Assembly (NCBI RefSeq): GCF_007679345.1
Contig: NZ_VEGH01000012.1
Coordinates: 62,001-126,000 of the forward strand
Reading direction: 5' to 3'
From: Cellulosimicrobium cellulans
Lineage (GTDB): Bacteria; Actinomycetota; Actinomycetes; Actinomycetales; Cellulomonadaceae
Length of the DNA stretch: 64,000 bases
Shown here: one piece after another, positions 46,497-55,203 of the stretch
Layout of the letters: the number at the start of each line of letters is the position of its first letter
How positions within the stretch are numbered: the first letter of the stretch is position 1
Position numbers and translations under genes: made by a program
The notes under the pieces: generated by a model
Database searches by the model: none
The model's input: only the letters and a program-made list of their open reading frames with translations
What the model was told of the DNA's origin: nothing

Positions 46497-47486
46497 TCAG
46501 CCCTTCGCGCGGGTGCGCGGGTCGATGAGGCCGTACAGCAGGTCGACGACGAGGTTCGCGCCGAGCACGGCCAGGGTGATGAACAGGAACACGCCCTGCA
46601 TGAGCGCGTAGTCGTTGTTGGTGACCGCGGCGAGCAGCCGGGACCCGATGCCGGGGTAGGAGAACACCTGCTCGGTGACCACGGACCCGGAGACGACGAA
46701 GCCGAGCGAGATGGCGAACCCGGCGACCGACGGCAGCACGGCGTTGCGCGCCGCGTAGTTCCGCATCACCTGCCCGTGCGGCAGGCCCTTGGCCCGCGCG
46801 GTGAGCACGTAGTCCTCGGACAGCGTGGAGACCATCATGTTGCGCATCCCGAGCAGCCAGCCGCCGATCGACGCGACCACGATGGTCAGCGCGGGGACGA
46901 AGCCGTACTCGATCGCCGAGCCGATGAACTCCGGCGACCAGCCGGGGTCGAGCACCACGTCGTAGCCGCCCTGCGACGGGAACCAGCCGAGCACCCGGGA
47001 CAGCAGGTACACCAGCACGAGCGCGAGCCAGAAGTACGGCACCGCGGCGAGCAGCGTGGTGAGCGGCACCGCCGAGTCCAGCCAGGTGCCGGGCCGCCAG
47101 CCGACGAACGCGCCGAGCAGCACGCCGATGGTCGCCGCGAGCACCGTGGCGATGCCGACCAGGACCACGGTCCACGGCATCGACGTGCCGATGACCTCGC
47201 TCACCGGCGTCGGGAAGTAGGTGACCGAGACGCCGAGGTCGCCGTGCAGCAGGTTCGACAGGTACGTGCCGTACTGCTGCAGCAGGGAGTCGGTGGTGTC
47301 GCCGCCCAGCAGGGCGGAGTACGCCTCCCGCGTCTCCGGGGTGACCGTGCCGCCGCGCTGCTGGAGCTTGGCCAGCAGGATGTCGACCGGGTTGCCCGGG
47401 AGCAGGCGGGGGATGAGGAAGTTCAGGGTGACGGCGGCCCACAGGGCGACCGCGTAGAAGCCGAGCTTGCGCAGGACGTAGTTCAC
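46497..47486 (-). CDS. ABC transporter permease (DppB-type)
   Basis: 329 residues with six transmembrane helices. LRKLGFYAVALWAAVTLNFL at the N-terminus, HGDLGVSVTYFPTPVSEVI (~82) and the EAA-loop DYVLTARAKGLPHGQVMRNY (~208) are typical of DppB-type permeases. GTG 47486 follows GGAAGGG. It is separated from the binding-protein gene by 89 bases that contain a strong hairpin. Confidence 0.93.
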   Translation of the reverse strand: MNYVLRKLGFYAVALWAAVTLNFLIPRLLPGNPVDILLAKLQQRGGTVTPETREAYSALLGGDTTDSLLQQYGTYLSNLLHGDLGVSVTYFPTPVSEVIGTSMPWTVVLVGIATVLAATIGVLLGAFVGWRPGTWLDSAVPLTTLLAAVPYFWLALVLVYLLSRVLGWFPSQGGYDVVLDPGWSPEFIGSAIEYGFVPALTIVVASIGGWLLGMRNMMVSTLSEDYVLTARAKGLPHGQVMRNYAARNAVLPSVAGFAISLGFVVSGSVVTEQVFSYPGIGSRLLAAVTNNDYALMQGVFLFITLAVLGANLVVDLLYGLIDPRTRAKG

Positions 47487-47525
47487 GTCGCGACCCTTCC
47501 GACGGCGGGGGAGACCGGGGCGGGA

Positions 47526-47569
47526 CCGGGCCGGGCGGCTGCGCGGGTGGCGCGGGCCGCCCGGCCCGG
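47526..47569 (-). terminator. Intra-operon hairpin after the binding-protein gene
   Basis: Perfect 14-bp arms (CCGGGCCGGGCGGC, 47526-47539, and its complement 47556-47569) around a 16-base loop, just past the stop of the solute-binding protein. Such hairpins in ABC operons typically allow extra expression of the binding protein by partial termination or 3' protection. Confidence 0.65.
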
Positions 47570-47575
47570 GTCGCC

Positions 47576-49291
47576 TCAGCCGGCCGCCGGCTCCAGGCGC
47601 TTGAAGATCTCCGCGGCGTCGAACGCGGACCACACCGCCGGGAAGGCGTACATGTCGTCCTCGGTGGGCCAGCCGGTGAACCCGCCGACGTTCCACTCGC
47701 TCGTGGTGCCGCCGGTGAGGATCGGGATGTACGGCATGTCCTCGACGACCGCGGCCTGGATGGTGTCGAAGTACGGCTGCCGGGCCTCGGCGTCGTCCAG
47801 CGGCATGGTCTTCAGGGACTCGAGCGCGGCGTCCACGTCCGGGTTCGCGTACCGGGAGTAGTTGTTGCCCGCCGCCTCGCCGACCGGGGCGCCCGTCGCC
47901 GACGAGAAGAAGTACGTGTACAGGTAGTACGGGTCGGGTGCCGGGCCCTGCCACAGCGAGTCGATCGCGAGCTGGAAGTTGCCCTGCGTGCGGCGCTCGG
48001 TCCACTCGTTCCACGACGACTGCGCGGTCTGCACGTCGATGCCGGCGGCCTTGGCCTGCTGCGCGATGGTCTGCACCGCGGTGATGTAGTCGGTCCAGCC
48101 GGTGACGACCTCGACCGTCACGGTGAGGCGCTCGCCGTCCTTGGCGTAGATGCCGTCGGAGCCCTTGGCCCAGCCGGCGGCCTCGAGCACCGCGGCGGCG
48201 CCCTCGGGGTCGGCCTTCTCGGGGGCGACCGGCTCCTCGACGTCGGCCGAGATGGTGGCCTCCTGCGTGGAGGTCAGCGCGAACGTCGGCGAGATCTCGG
48301 AGGCGGTCTCCTCGAACGCGAGCTGGTTGAGCTGGGTCCGGTCCATCGCCAGGTACAGCGCGTGCCGGACGGCCGGGTCGGTCTGCGGGCCGGAGCAGCC
48401 GAGCTCGACGCTGGAGCAGGTCGCGAGCACCATCTGGTTCTGCGCGGCGGTCAGCGTGTCGTACCCGGGGAAGTTCTCGGCGACGTTCTGGATGTCCGGC
48501 ACCGGGCCGGTCTGCCAGTCGATGGTGCCGTTCGCGATGCCGTCGGCGCCCGCGGTGTTGCCGGACAGGGACAGGAACCGGATCGTCTTCACGGCCGGCT
48601 CGCCGCCCCAGTAGTCGGGGTTCGCGGTGTAGGTGAAGGCCTGCGGCTTGAAGTCGCCGAGCACGTACGCCCCGGTGCCGACCGGGTTCTCGACGACGTC
48701 GGCGGTCGGGTCGACGTCGGCCCACAGGTGCTCGGGGACGATCGGCACCCCGGACAGCACGTCCGGGCCCTGCACGAACGCGGGCGCCTCGAACGCGAAG
48801 GTCACGTGGGTGTCGTCGGTCGCGGTCGCGGTGCCCGCGTAGCCGACGTTGTTGATGGCCGGGGTGCTCGCGAGCAGGTCGTAGGTGAACACCACGTCGT
48901 CGGCGGTGAACGGCTCGCCGTCGCTCCAGGTGACGTCGTCGCGGAGCGTGACCTGCAGCTCGGTGCCGTCGTCGTTCCAGGTGTACTCGGTGCCGAGCAG
49001 CGGCACCGGGTCGGACTCGGCGGCCTTGTTGATGAAGAACAGCTGCTCGTAGATCGCGCCCAGCCCGCCGATGCGCGAGGGCGAGAACGGGTTGAAGTTG
49101 ACCTGGTAGTCGCCGGACTGGCCGGTGTAGGCGACGAGCGTCGTGCCGTCGCCGGAGGCGCCGGTGCTGCCCGAGCCGCCGCCGTCGCCGCCGCTGCACG
49201 CGGCGAGGAGGGCGAGCGTCGCGGCGCCGGCGACGAGGGGGACGACGCGGCGGGCGCGGCGCCGGTGCGTGCGTGCTGACCTGAGGAACAT
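47576..49291 (-). CDS. Extracellular solute-binding lipoprotein (family 5)
   Basis: 571 residues. Signal peptide with Arg-rich n-region and lipobox LLAAC (~29-33), so a membrane-anchored lipoprotein. Next comes the SBP_bac_5 domain (FNPFSPSRIGG, VTWSDGEPFTADDVVFTYDL). The family binds peptides or, in several bacteria including Thermotoga, manno- and cello-oligosaccharides. Placement first in an operon with beta-mannosidase and galactosidases suggests an oligosaccharide ligand. Divergent from the ROK regulator. Confidence 0.92.
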   Translation of the reverse strand: MFLRSARTHRRRARRVVPLVAGAATLALLAACSGGDGGGSGSTGASGDGTTLVAYTGQSGDYQVNFNPFSPSRIGGLGAIYEQLFFINKAAESDPVPLLGTEYTWNDDGTELQVTLRDDVTWSDGEPFTADDVVFTYDLLASTPAINNVGYAGTATATDDTHVTFAFEAPAFVQGPDVLSGVPIVPEHLWADVDPTADVVENPVGTGAYVLGDFKPQAFTYTANPDYWGGEPAVKTIRFLSLSGNTAGADGIANGTIDWQTGPVPDIQNVAENFPGYDTLTAAQNQMVLATCSSVELGCSGPQTDPAVRHALYLAMDRTQLNQLAFEETASEISPTFALTSTQEATISADVEEPVAPEKADPEGAAAVLEAAGWAKGSDGIYAKDGERLTVTVEVVTGWTDYITAVQTIAQQAKAAGIDVQTAQSSWNEWTERRTQGNFQLAIDSLWQGPAPDPYYLYTYFFSSATGAPVGEAAGNNYSRYANPDVDAALESLKTMPLDDAEARQPYFDTIQAAVVEDMPYIPILTGGTTSEWNVGGFTGWPTEDDMYAFPAVWSAFDAAEIFKRLEPAAG

Positions 49292-49368
49292 CGCTGGTCC
49301 TTTCCACCCGTCGCGGCCGACGGTCTGGTCGTGGCCGCGTCGTCGCGGCCCGGGGAAACGCAGGCATA

Positions 49369-49397
49369 TCGTTACGTGCTTAAATTAAGCATGTCAA
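49369..49397 (-). promoter_or_regulatory. Operon promoter with palindromic operator in the spacer
   Basis: Minus strand: -35 TTGACA (49397-49392), exactly 17-bp spacer, -10 TAACGA (49374-49369). The spacer contains the perfect palindrome TGCTTAA-A-TTAAGCA (plus-strand reading, 49377-49391), an AT island in GC-rich DNA. A repressor bound here would block RNA polymerase directly. It also abuts the start of the divergent ROK gene, so the ROK protein is the best candidate for binding. Confidence 0.85.
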
Positions 49398-49411
49398 GAT
49401 ATGGTCGGGAC

Positions 49412-50716
49412 ATGCGAGCACCTCGTGCCGCGACCGGGGCGCTCGTCCTCGACCTGATCCGCACGCGGGGAACGGTCAGCAGGGTCGAGCTCGCCGACCG
49501 GTCCGGGCTCACCGCGGCCACCATCACGCACGTCGTGCGGGACCTCATGGCCGAGGGCCTCGTGCACGAGGTCGGCCGGGTCACCGGTGGCGTCGGCTCG
49601 CCCCGGCGGCTGCTGGAGCTGGACGCCGGGGCCTGGTTCGCCGTGGGCGTGCAGCTCGACCGGTGCGCGAGCAGCGTCGTGGTCACCGACTTCGCGGGGC
49701 GGCGGGTCGCGTCCGCCGGCGTCCGCGGCGTGGGCCGGGGCGCGCCCGACGACACCCTGCCGGTTCTCGCCCGGCACATCGACCTGCTGCTCGCGGGGGC
49801 CGGCATCCCGCGCGACCGGGTGCTCGGCGTCGGGCTGGTCACCCACGGGCCCCAGGACCGCGCGGCCGGCGCCGTGCTCACCGGGCAGCCCACGCCCGAG
49901 TGGCGGGACTACCCGCTCACCGGGACGCTCTCCCGGCTGCTCGGGCTGCCGGTGCTGCTGGAGAACGACGCGACCGCCGCCGCCGTGGGCGAGCAGTGGG
50001 TCGGGGCCCTCGACGTCGACACCTTCGGCGTGCTCTACATGGCGACCGGTGTGGGCGGGGGCGTGATCGCCGGCTCGGAGGTGTACCGCGGTGGCACCGC
50101 CAACCCCGTCGAGATCGGGCACGTCCCGGTCGACCCCGCGGGACCCGCGTGCGCGTGCGGCAACCGGGGGTGCGTCGAGGCGCTCGCGGGCCCCGGGGCG
50201 GTGGTCGCCGGCGCGCTGCGGGACCGTGCGACGGCGAGCCGGCTCGGGCTGACCGGTGGGCCCGACGCGGTGCTCGCCGACTTCCAGCGGGTGGCGCGGG
50301 CCGCGGTCGCGGGCGACGCGGCGTGCGCGGCGCTGCTGGCGGCGTCCGCCCGGCACCTCGGCACCGCGGCCGTGACGCTGATGAACCTGTTCGACCTCGA
50401 TACCGTGGTGCTCGCCGGGCCCGCCTTCGGCGTCGCCGGGCCGCTGTACGTCGCGGGGGTGCAGGCGGTGGTCGAGGCCGGGGCGCTCGCGCGGCTGCTG
50501 CGGCCCGTGCGGGTGCAGCTGTCCCGCGACGTGCGGGTGTCCGCGGCGGTGGGTGGGGCGCTGGTGGTGCTGCGGTCGCCGCTCGGGCGGCCGGGGGCGG
50601 CAGCGGCGCCGGGCGCGATCGGCGCGGTCGGTGCTCCCGCCGCGACCGGTGCGTCCGCCGCGTCCGCCGCGACTCGTGCGCCTGCCGCGTCCGCCGTCCC
50701 CGCCGTCCCCGTGTAG
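49412..50716 (+). CDS. ROK-family (NagC/XylR) transcriptional repressor
   Basis: 434 residues. N-terminal winged HTH (~8-75: VLDLIRTRGTVSRVELADRS, ATITHVVRDLMAEGLV), then a ROK sugar-kinase-like fold with LLENDATAAAVGEQW (~183) and the zinc motif CACGNRGCVEALAG (~246). The kinase ATP motif is degenerate, so it should act as a repressor sensing a sugar. It ends in an Ala/Pro/Gly tail. ATG 49412 is chosen; ATG 49391 lies inside the operator. Probably controls the divergent operon and the GH36 gene behind it. Confidence 0.9.
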   Translation: MRAPRAATGALVLDLIRTRGTVSRVELADRSGLTAATITHVVRDLMAEGLVHEVGRVTGGVGSPRRLLELDAGAWFAVGVQLDRCASSVVVTDFAGRRVASAGVRGVGRGAPDDTLPVLARHIDLLLAGAGIPRDRVLGVGLVTHGPQDRAAGAVLTGQPTPEWRDYPLTGTLSRLLGLPVLLENDATAAAVGEQWVGALDVDTFGVLYMATGVGGGVIAGSEVYRGGTANPVEIGHVPVDPAGPACACGNRGCVEALAGPGAVVAGALRDRATASRLGLTGGPDAVLADFQRVARAAVAGDAACAALLAASARHLGTAAVTLMNLFDLDTVVLAGPAFGVAGPLYVAGVQAVVEAGALARLLRPVRVQLSRDVRVSAAVGGALVVLRSPLGRPGAAAAPGAIGAVGAPAATGASAASAATRAPAASAVPAVPV

Positions 50717-50754
50717 ACCCGTCCGACCCGACCGTCCGACTCGAAGGAGAGCCC

Positions 50755-52929
50755 GTGACCGACCCGACCCCCACCCCCGCGCCCGACCCGGCGTCCTGGA
50801 CCCTGCTGCGCCGCGACGGCGTCGCCGTCGTCCTGGCCCACCCGCGCGACGGTCTGCCCGAGGTGCAGCACTGGGGCGCCGACCTCGGGCCGCTGGCCCC
50901 GGCGGACCTCGCCGGGCTGCGGGCCGCCGCGGACCGGCAGACCCCCCCGGGCACGCTCGACGCCGCCGCGCACCCGTCGCTGCTGCCGCAGGACACCGAC
51001 GGCTGGCCGGGTCGCCCGGGGCTGCAGCTCGTGCGCGACGGCGTGCCGCTCACCCCGCGGTGGCGGGCCGAGCCGCCCGCCGCGGACGCGGACGGCCACG
51101 CGGTCGAGGTCGTCGCCCGCGACGCCGCCGCCGGGCTGGTGCTGCGCTCGCGGCTGCACCTGGAGCCCGGCGGGCTGCTCGGGGTCGACCACCGGCTGGA
51201 GGTGGCGCCGGACGCGCCCGGTCCCGTCGAGGTGCAGGCCCTGGAGGCGGTGCTGTCGGTGCCCACCCGCGCGGACGTGGTCACCACGTTCGCCGGCCGG
51301 TGGACCCGGGAGAAGGTGCCGGCGACCGGCCCGCTGCCGCGCGGGTCCCTGGCGCGGCAGACCCGGCGCGGCCGCCCGGGCCACGACCACCCGTGGCTGC
51401 TGGCCCTGTCGGCCGCGGCGCCGCGCGACCGGGACGGCGAGGTCTGGTCCGTGCACCTCGCGTGGCCCGCGGACGCCACGTACCGCACCGACCGGCTGCC
51501 CGACCAGCCGACGCTGCTCGGCGCGGGCGAGCTGCTCCGGGCGGGCGAGGTCGTGCTCGCGCCGGGGGAGGCGTTCGCGGCGCCGACGGCGTGGTTCGCG
51601 TGGTCCGGCGCGGGCCTCGACGGCGTGTCCGCGCGGTTCCACACCTTCCTGCGCGCGCGCCCGCAGCACCCCCGCACGGAGCGGCCCCTCGTGCTCAACA
51701 CCTGGGAGGCGGTCTACTTCGACCACGACCCGGCGACGGTGCTCCGGCTCGCGGAGCGGGCGGCGCAGATCGGGGTCGAGCGGTTCGTGCTGGACGACGG
51801 CTGGTTCCTCGCGCGCCGCGACGACACCCGCGGGCTCGGGGACTGGGTGGTCGACCGGACCGTGTGGCCGGACGGGCTCGGGCCGCTCGCGGAGCGCGTG
51901 CACGCGCTCGGCATGCAGTTCGGCCTCTGGTTCGAGCCCGAGATGGTCAGCCTCGACTCCGACCTGGCGCGGGCGCACCCCGACTGGCTGCTGCACGCCG
52001 CCGACCGCGTCCCGGACCCCGAGGGGCTGTCGTACCGCACCCAGTACGTGCTCGACCTGGCCCGGCCGGAGGCGCGGGAGCACGTCCTGGGTCAGGTCTC
52101 GGCCCTGGTGGCGGAGCTCGGGATCGACTTCATCAAGTGGGACCACAACCGCGACCTGGTCGACGCCCGGCACGACGGCCGGCCCGGCGTCGACGCGCAG
52201 ACCCGGGCGGTCCTGGGCCTGATGGCGGAGCTGAAGGCGCGGCACCCGGGTCTGGAGATCGAGTCCTGCTCCTCGGGCGGCGCGCGCAGCGACCTCGGCG
52301 TCCTCGAGGTCGCCGACCGGGTGTGGGCGTCCGACTCCAACGACGCCGTCGAGCGGCAGGACATCCAGCGGTGGACCGGGCTGCTGCTGCCGCCGGAGCT
52401 CGTCGGGGCGCACGTCGGGCCCCCGACCTCGCACAGCTCGGGCCGGACGCTCGATCTGCCGTACCGGCTGGGGACGAGCCTGATGGGCTCCGCCGGCTTC
52501 GAGTGGGACGTGCTGTCCTGCTCGGACGAGGAGGTCGAGGTGCTCACCCGGTTCGCGGGGCTGTACCGGGAGCTGCGGCCGCTGATCCACACCGGGACCG
52601 CCGTGCACGCGGACGTGCGGGACCCGGCGCTCCGGGTGGTCGGCGCGGTGGCGCCCGACGGGTCGGCGGGGGTGTGGACGGTCGCGACCGTCGCCGCGCT
52701 GGAGGACGCCCGGCCGGAGCCGGTCCGGTTGCACGGGCTGCGCCCCGACGTGCGGTACCGGGTGCGGGTCCGCGACGAGGTGGGCGCCGCACGCTGGGGC
52801 TGGATCACGCCCCCGTGGCTGGCCGCGGGCGAGGTGACCCTGCCGGGCCGGGTGCTCGGCGAGGTCGGGCTGCAGATCCCCGCGCTGTGGCCGGCGCAGG
52901 CGCTGGTGCTGCACGCCACGGCGGTCTGA
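50755..52929 (+). CDS. GH36 alpha-galactosidase
   Basis: 724 residues. N-terminal beta-sandwich, then the (beta/alpha)8 domain with WEAVYFDHD, VLDDGWFLARRDD (~356), LWFEPEMVS, nucleophile Asp in FIKWDHNRD (~460), CSSGGARSDLG and acid/base Asp in VWASDSNDAVERQ (~525). Removes alpha-1,6-galactose as found on galactomannan and raffinose sugars. No signal peptide, so intracellular. GTG 50755 follows GAAGGAG. 38 bases after the ROK gene, likely cotranscribed. Confidence 0.95.
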   Translation: MTDPTPTPAPDPASWTLLRRDGVAVVLAHPRDGLPEVQHWGADLGPLAPADLAGLRAAADRQTPPGTLDAAAHPSLLPQDTDGWPGRPGLQLVRDGVPLTPRWRAEPPAADADGHAVEVVARDAAAGLVLRSRLHLEPGGLLGVDHRLEVAPDAPGPVEVQALEAVLSVPTRADVVTTFAGRWTREKVPATGPLPRGSLARQTRRGRPGHDHPWLLALSAAAPRDRDGEVWSVHLAWPADATYRTDRLPDQPTLLGAGELLRAGEVVLAPGEAFAAPTAWFAWSGAGLDGVSARFHTFLRARPQHPRTERPLVLNTWEAVYFDHDPATVLRLAERAAQIGVERFVLDDGWFLARRDDTRGLGDWVVDRTVWPDGLGPLAERVHALGMQFGLWFEPEMVSLDSDLARAHPDWLLHAADRVPDPEGLSYRTQYVLDLARPEAREHVLGQVSALVAELGIDFIKWDHNRDLVDARHDGRPGVDAQTRAVLGLMAELKARHPGLEIESCSSGGARSDLGVLEVADRVWASDSNDAVERQDIQRWTGLLLPPELVGAHVGPPTSHSSGRTLDLPYRLGTSLMGSAGFEWDVLSCSDEEVEVLTRFAGLYRELRPLIHTGTAVHADVRDPALRVVGAVAPDGSAGVWTVATVAALEDARPEPVRLHGLRPDVRYRVRVRDEVGAARWGWITPPWLAAGEVTLPGRVLGEVGLQIPALWPAQALVLHATAV

Positions 52930-52980
52930 GGCGGCGACGCGGCGGGCGGGGGCGGCGGGCCGGTGTCGCGCCGCCTCCGC

Positions 52981-53874
52981 TCAGCCGGGCGGCGGGACCG
53001 GCGCACCGCCGGGCGGCGGCGCCGTCGAGCCGCGCGCGACGACCCGCACGCCCGGGGTGCGGGTCGTCGCGGGCAGGCCGCCCGCGACCGCGCGCAGCAG
53101 CACCTCGGCCGTGAGCGCGCCGAGCTCGTGCACGTCGCGGCTCACCACGGACAGCGGCGGGTGCGAGATGCGCACGTTCGCCGAGTCGTCCCAGGCCAGC
53201 ACCGACAGGTCCTGCGGGACCCGCACGCCGAGCCGCGCCGCCTCGCGCAGGCCGGCCAGCGGCATCAGGTCGTTGTCGTACACGATCGCCGTGGGCGGCT
53301 CGGGCAGCGCGAGCAGCTCGGCGGTGCGCAGGGCGCCGCTCGCCGCGCCGTAGTCGCCCTCCCGGCGCACCACCGCGATCCCGGCGGCGGCCGCGGCCTC
53401 GTGGAACGCCGCGGCGCGCACCCGGGTGTGCCGGTAGCGCTCCGGGCCGGACACCCACCCCACCCGGCGGTGGCCGAGGTCCGCCAGGAACGCGACCGCG
53501 GTGCGCATCGCGTCGTCGTTGTCGTAGTCGACGACCCACCGGCCGTCGCCGGGCTCGCCGCCGAGCAGCACGGACGGCAGCCCGAGGTCCCGGCAGACCT
53601 GCTCGCGGGGGTCGTCGGCCACCAGGTCGGAGATCACCACGGCGTCGACGAGCCCGTCCCGGGCCCAGCGGCGGTAGGCCACCAGCTCCGCGTCCAGGTC
53701 CGGCACGACGTGCACGAACACGCTCGCGCCGTGCGCGTCGAGCTCCTCCTCCATGCCCGCCAGCAGGTCCGTGTAGAAGGGCTCCAGCGCGCCGTCGTCG
53801 TCGGCCGGCAGCAGCGCCAGCCCCACGCGGACGCCGCTGCCCGGCCGCCGGTCGGGCGGCGTCGGCGTCGTCAT
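52981..53874 (-). CDS. LacI-type sensor domain protein without DNA-binding domain
   Basis: 297 residues matching only the periplasmic-binding-like effector domain of LacI/GalR regulators: VRVGLALLPADDD..., DYDNDDAMRTAVAFLADLGH, TAIVYDNDLMPLAGLREAA, VPQDLSVLAWDDSANV, SHPPLSVVSRDVHELG. The 50-60-residue N-terminal HTH is missing; the frame starts just before the sugar-binding fold and the next gene begins divergently 59 bases away, leaving no room for it. No signal peptide, so it is cytoplasmic. Perhaps a partner of the neighbouring ROK repressor; otherwise a decaying regulator. Confidence 0.8.
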   Translation of the reverse strand: MTTPTPPDRRPGSGVRVGLALLPADDDGALEPFYTDLLAGMEEELDAHGASVFVHVVPDLDAELVAYRRWARDGLVDAVVISDLVADDPREQVCRDLGLPSVLLGGEPGDGRWVVDYDNDDAMRTAVAFLADLGHRRVGWVSGPERYRHTRVRAAAFHEAAAAAGIAVVRREGDYGAASGALRTAELLALPEPPTAIVYDNDLMPLAGLREAARLGVRVPQDLSVLAWDDSANVRISHPPLSVVSRDVHELGALTAEVLLRAVAGGLPATTRTPGVRVVARGSTAPPPGGAPVPPPG

Positions 53875-53920
53875 GCGCGCAGCATCGCACGCCGCGCGCG
53901 GCGGGGGTGTGCCGCCGTGC

Positions 53921-53926
53921 CATGCT
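53921..53926 (+). promoter_or_regulatory. -10-like CATGCT for the second ROK gene
   Basis: CATGCT is followed by 7 bases and ATG 53934. A short inverted repeat, CCATGC (53920-53925) and GCATGG (53932-53937), overlaps it and might be an operator. Confidence 0.35.
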
Positions 53927-53933
53927 GAGCGGC

Positions 53934-55157
53934 ATGGACGGCGTCGAGGTCGGGCAGGGCGCCGGGCGGCGGGGCGGCCGCGCGCCGTCGACCACGCGCT
54001 CCCGGGTGCTCGACCTGGTCCGCACCCGCGGGCCGATCAGCCGGGTCGAGCTCGCGGAGCTGACCGGGCTGACCCAGGCGGCGATCTCGCACGCGGTGCG
54101 AGCGCTGCTCGACCAGGGGCTGCTCCGCGAGAGCGGCGCGCGCGAGTGGACCGGCGGCAAGCCGCGCGTGATGCTCACGCTCGACCCTCTGGCCCGGTGC
54201 GCGGTGGGCGTGCAGCTCGGCGCGGACTGGCTGGTCGTCGTGCTCATCGACGCGCGCGGCGCCGTCGTGGCCCGGACCCGGGTGCGCGGCGCGCGCGAGG
54301 AGGACCCCGACGCGGTCGTCATCGGCATCGCGGGGGAGATCGACGTGCTGCTCCGGGCAGCCGGCATCGGGCGGGACCGGGTCGCCGGCGTGGGCCTCGC
54401 GGTCCCGGGCACCCTGGACCTCGACGCGGGCGCCATCACGGTCTCCCGCTCGCTGCACCGGTGGCAGGGCTTCCCGGTGCGGGCCGGTCTCGCGGGGGCC
54501 GTCGGCCTGCCGGTGGTGCTGGACAACGACGCCACCGCCGCGGCCGTCGGCGAGTACTGGGCCGGCCGCACCGCCGGGTCGGTCGCGCACTGCACGCTCT
54601 ACATGGGTGCCGGGATCGGCGCGGGCGTCGTCGTCGGCGGCACCGTGCACCGCGGCGCCAGCGGGAACCCGGGGCCGCTGGGCCGGATGCACCTGCACCG
54701 CGCCGGGCACGAGCCCGGGCCGACGCTCGAGGAGCTCGCCGCGCCGCACGCGGTCGCCCGGCGGGCCCGCGAGGCGGTGGCCGCGGGTCGCACGACCACG
54801 GCGCGGCTCAGCGCGGACGGCGACCCGATCACCGACTTCGGGGCGCTGGCCACCGCCGCCGTCCAGGGCGACCCGCTCGCGCTCGAGCTCGTCGAAGACT
54901 CCGCGGAGTACCTGGCGGACGCCGCCGTGACCGCCGCGAACCTGCTGGACGTCGACTCGGTGGTGCTGGCCGGGCCCGCGTTCAGCACGGCGGGGTCGCT
55001 CTACGCGCAGGTCGTCGAGCGGCGGCTGCGGGCCGAGCTGCACGCGGCCGACCGGCACGGGGTGCGGGTGGCGCTCGCGGCGCACGTCGCGGACGCGGCG
55101 GCGGTGGGGGCCGCGGCGCTGGTGCTGCAGGAGGACCTGGCGCCGCGGCGGGGGTGA
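53934..55157 (+). CDS. ROK-family regulator lacking the zinc motif
   Basis: 407 residues. Winged HTH (~20-85: VLDLVRTRGPISRVELAELT, AAISHAVRALLDQGLL) and a ROK fold with VVLDNDATAAAVGEYW (~195) and LYMGAGIGAGVVVGG. Where ROK proteins carry CxCGxxGCxE this protein reads LGRMHLHRAGHEPGP with no cysteine, so zinc binding is lost or His-based. ATG 53934 is favoured (-10-like CATGCT 7 bases upstream); ATG 53922 is possible. Divergent from the HTH-less LacI-type gene, which may be a target or partner. Confidence 0.88.
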   Translation: MDGVEVGQGAGRRGGRAPSTTRSRVLDLVRTRGPISRVELAELTGLTQAAISHAVRALLDQGLLRESGAREWTGGKPRVMLTLDPLARCAVGVQLGADWLVVVLIDARGAVVARTRVRGAREEDPDAVVIGIAGEIDVLLRAAGIGRDRVAGVGLAVPGTLDLDAGAITVSRSLHRWQGFPVRAGLAGAVGLPVVLDNDATAAAVGEYWAGRTAGSVAHCTLYMGAGIGAGVVVGGTVHRGASGNPGPLGRMHLHRAGHEPGPTLEELAAPHAVARRAREAVAAGRTTTARLSADGDPITDFGALATAAVQGDPLALELVEDSAEYLADAAVTAANLLDVDSVVLAGPAFSTAGSLYAQVVERRLRAELHAADRHGVRVALAAHVADAAAVGAAALVLQEDLAPRRG

Positions 55158-55203
55158 CGCGCCGGGCGCCGTGCCGGGTCGGGAGGCGGTGGGCGGTGCC
55201 GGG

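Noticed and set aside
53874..53934. A missing HTH of the LacI-type gene in another frame upstream
   Set aside because: The bases upstream are the divergent ROK start region; none of the frames gives a LacI HTH.
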